Shown: positions 61,661 through 64,000 of the stretch, in pieces
Numbering within the stretch: position 1 is the stretch's first letter
How the letters are laid out: each line of letters begins with the position of its first letter
DNA from: Hydrangea macrophylla
Lineage: Eukaryota > Streptophyta > Magnoliopsida > Cornales > Hydrangeaceae
Length of the DNA stretch: 64,000 nt
Direction of reading: 5' to 3'
Assembly (NCBI GenBank): GCA_033977485.1
Contig: CM066984.1
Span: 107,107,691-107,171,690 of the forward strand
Translations under genes and position numbers: made by a program
Notes under the pieces: model-generated
The model's input: the letters and a program-made list of their open reading frames with translations, nothing else
Database searches by the model: none
Told to the model about the DNA's origin: nothing

Positions 61661-62180
61661 CTTGGCTTTCATTAAGTTGACGGCATTTATGCTGCCGGAC
61701 ATTTCTACAATCCAGAGCACCTTGTGTTATGACTATACATGTGAGGACCTGCAGGCAAGGACTACTATGCTAGTGATAATGCTCCCAAGGAGGATTACCC
61801 GGAGGGCAATCAGGAGGAGGAAGACTACTACGTCGAGGACTACACCTATGCCAACTGAAGACTAGGCTAGATTGTAATTTAATTATCCTTACCGCTTTTT
61901 AGACCTTTTGTGATTAGGCATGTGTTGCCTCAACACTGTAATCCGTTTATGTTTTATTTGATTTGAAACTCTGATATGTAATAGCTAGTAACTTCCATTT
62001 TGACATTTAGTTATATTTTAACTAGAACCTAGATTGTTCTATTTTGATCTCGTTATCCTTGTTGTTGTTTATTACTGTGTAGTGTGGTCAATCATGTGAC
62101 TTCACAAGTCGCCGCCTTCAGACCAAAAAAAGATATTTTTTTTTTCTATTTTTGTCATTCTGGGGCATGATAGTCGAGGT
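61661..62180 (+). other. Continuation of outer LTR with acidic coding-like stretch
   Basis: The frame ending at the TGA near 61858 reads YYASDNAPKEDYPEGNQEEE followed by DYYVEDYTYAN. It is acidic and Tyr-rich, flanked by ATTGTAATTTAATTATCC. It looks like residual LTR/transposon coding; no family recognised. Confidence 0.35.
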
Positions 62181-64000
62181 CGTCAGAATTCATGATGGTG
62201 TCGTGCCTATTTTGTTGCAATTTAGCAAAATAGTGAGGGTAGTTTAGTCAATTGAATGGAGAAAGGACTTATGACTAAAACGTTTTTGCTTGTTGAACCT
62301 AATACTAAAACACTACCCTAAAATGGATTTATCACCAATTCACCCTTGGTTTTATGTCTGGTTTGATCAGAACCTCAATGATATATTATAACTGTTTGGT
62401 AACTATAGGAGTCGGTTTGATTATCCACACAAGGATTTTTATAGAACTAGTCGAAAAACACGTGTAAATGCATAGGATAAAATAGAAATGATAAACTGAA
62501 GAGGATTAGAGTGTAAATAAAAGCATTCAAATCTATCTTTGAACAACCAAAAACTGAAGAAACTATAAATACAAAGTTTTGTTGAGAATCTTACCTAAAT
62601 GTCTATGCAGTATTGGCACGAGGAGGTATGAGGTGCTACGGATACAATGAATAACAATGGTGTGAGGTGAATGGAGATCAAAGTGAAAGGATAAATGAAG
62701 ATGAGAAGTGTATAACTGACTCTTAGGGAGAGAGACTGTTTGCTGTTAATTTGCGCGGGCGTGCCAGAACCAATGGTGGTTCGGTGTGTGTGTATGTGCA
62801 AACTAATTTCCTATATTGCTTGAGTGAGTGATACTCAAGGCTTGGTGAATCTAACTTCTAAACAGGGTGATTGTGTGTAGTGAGTAGGAAGGTACCCTCA
62901 CTGAAAGTCCTTTAGCAGTATTGAAGCGCACAAGCTAAAAATTATCAAGTTTAACAGGTAAACAAAATCACAAACGGTTTAATAAAAACAGACTTTTATT
63001 AAATGTTTGGAAAGATTAAACAGATCTTAGGAACACCAGAAAAAAGCTGAATATTCAAAAGAACAAAAAGAGAAATAACAAAAGGATAGACCTAATTGCT
63101 ATTAAAGGTTGAAAAACAGACTATGAACACTTTGAATGCTTCGAATATGCTGAGTACTCTGAATGCTGTGTATGCTGTTTCGAGAGAGACGCGGAGTCCT
63201 TTGCTTCTGTAGCATGCCTTATATTTATAGCGGCCTTATACAACTTCTAATTGGACAATGATTCCTTGGCTTGCGCTCCAAGCTGATTAGTTGATTGGTT
63301 AATTGATGACCTTCCTTATCCATGACTTAATTGACTCAATCCCTTCAATTTAGGGATCAGACGCATCAATCCAGCTGGCAACGAACAATTCCTTTCCTAA
63401 ACGGACTCTTGTTTCCAAAACTCCCCAAAGATGACGTCCTGCCAGCTGTAAACAATACAGCCTTCACCTCAACCAATCGGCCTCATTACTGATTCTCCTG
63501 GATGAATCGGGCTCTATTGGTTTCCATGCCCGATTATCTTTCTTCAACCGCCCATAGCCAATCAGACTTAGATTCTGACCTTACCTCTCATCTTCATTAC
63601 GCGGTGTCCGATTGGGCTTCCTGCTACTGCTTTCCACCATCAGGCTTTACTTGTCACACCAACCGGCCTTAACCCAATCATTGGTCTTACATATGTCCTT
63701 GAGCCCGATAAGTCATTCACTCCTTAGCCCGGCCTCTCCTCTAACATGAATCGGACTCAAAACCCATTGACGGTTTTTGGGTGCAAACAGAGACAGATAT
63801 GAAAAAATGAACAGAATTTTGAGAAACTAAATGGATAGTAGGACAAATGGGGTGAATTTATCTTTGCAAATTTTAGAAAGCAATAAAGAGATATCTAATA
63901 CATATCTTATAACACCCGTGTGCGTGTTTATCATATTTTATTGCATTTGTGGAACATGTGTGAGTGAGTTGTGACTCACGAGTCGATTGGGTGTCTGTGT
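62181..64000. other. Right-end repeat-rich sequence
   Basis: No gene. 63460-63770 contains many CCAATCGG / CCGATTGG / AATCGG(A/G)CT words, resembling LTR refrains. TATAACACCCG at about 63912, followed by a GTGAGT..ACTCAC hairpin (63964-63979), may be the start of another LTR running out of the window. Confidence 0.4.

Larger units (their letters stand above)
50548..62180 (+). mobile_element. Nested LTR cluster (outer LTR with inserted elements)
   Basis: The outer body starts TGTAATACCC at 50548. Sequence of the same character (CAATCGATTG words) resumes after 53990, and a third part follows 61661. It is split by a reverse-orientation LTR-like block (about 50806-53988) and by a 2.5 kb LTR (55893-61660) that itself hosts a 3.2 kb solo LTR (56778-60022). 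Bases just before 55893 and after 61660 read as one continuous stretch when the insert is removed. The right outer boundary is not found; 62180 is approximate. Confidence 0.5.

Noticed and set aside
61662..61865. 67-codon ORF rich in Arg and Thr
   Set aside because: The overlapping frame has a more transposon-like acidic Tyr-rich sequence; neither frame matches a known host protein and the region is LTR-derived.

Overview
This is a plant nuclear window, almost certainly from an angiosperm with a repeat-rich genome. It has GT-AG introns, plant-type retrotransposons, and three protein-coding genes that match plant families closely. The species cannot be named from the sequence. A woody eudicot is only a guess, based on the very large TE-filled introns.

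Three host genes can be rebuilt exon by exon, each with all intron phases closing. (1) RAD17, the checkpoint clamp-loader subunit, lies on the minus strand at 4448-15100 (12 exons, 610 aa). (2) A type-I ROP/RAC small GTPase lies on the plus strand at 18058-20872 (7 exons, 197 aa, C-terminal CSIL). (3) VPS35, the retromer core subunit, lies on the minus strand at 22647-46845 (22 exons, 790 aa). RAD17 and ROP are divergent, about 2.96 kb apart. ROP and VPS35 are convergent, about 1.8 kb apart. The three act in unrelated processes (DNA-damage checkpoint, polarity/ROS signalling, endosomal sorting), so the cluster has no operon-like meaning.

The VPS35 introns are stuffed with different mobile elements. 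Intron 16 holds a degenerate Ty1/copia element (25103-30424) whose integrase region is inverted and flanked by a ~350 bp inverted repeat. Intron 10 holds a foldback element with a 9-bp TSD. Intron 8 holds a 1.3 kb solo LTR and a Stowaway-like MITE. Intron 3 holds a complete 2.8 kb gag-only LTR element (TR-GAG type, 42598-45400) with an unusual acidic ORF. The RAD17 introns carry several inverted-repeat elements. One small family with TIR CTATGTTAC and perfect 8-bp target duplications (hAT-like) occurs three times: in a RAD17 intron, inside the copia gag, and inside an LTR of the TR-GAG element.

The flanks are repetitive. The left end (1-2210) is the 3' part of a long LTR ending GGTGTCTACA, rich in G-box and W-box motifs, followed by a probable Helitron (2700-3831). 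The right end (about 50.5-62.2 kb) looks like a nest of LTRs: a 3.2 kb solo LTR (TSD AGGAG) inside a 2.5 kb LTR (TSD CTTAG/CTTGG), inside a third LTR body that also carries a reverse-orientation insertion. These LTRs contain striking clusters of short palindromes (CAATCGATTG, GGATCGATCC, a pair of AGTGCCGC-C-GCGGCACT), which are the least explained signals here. I found no rRNA, tRNA or CRISPR.
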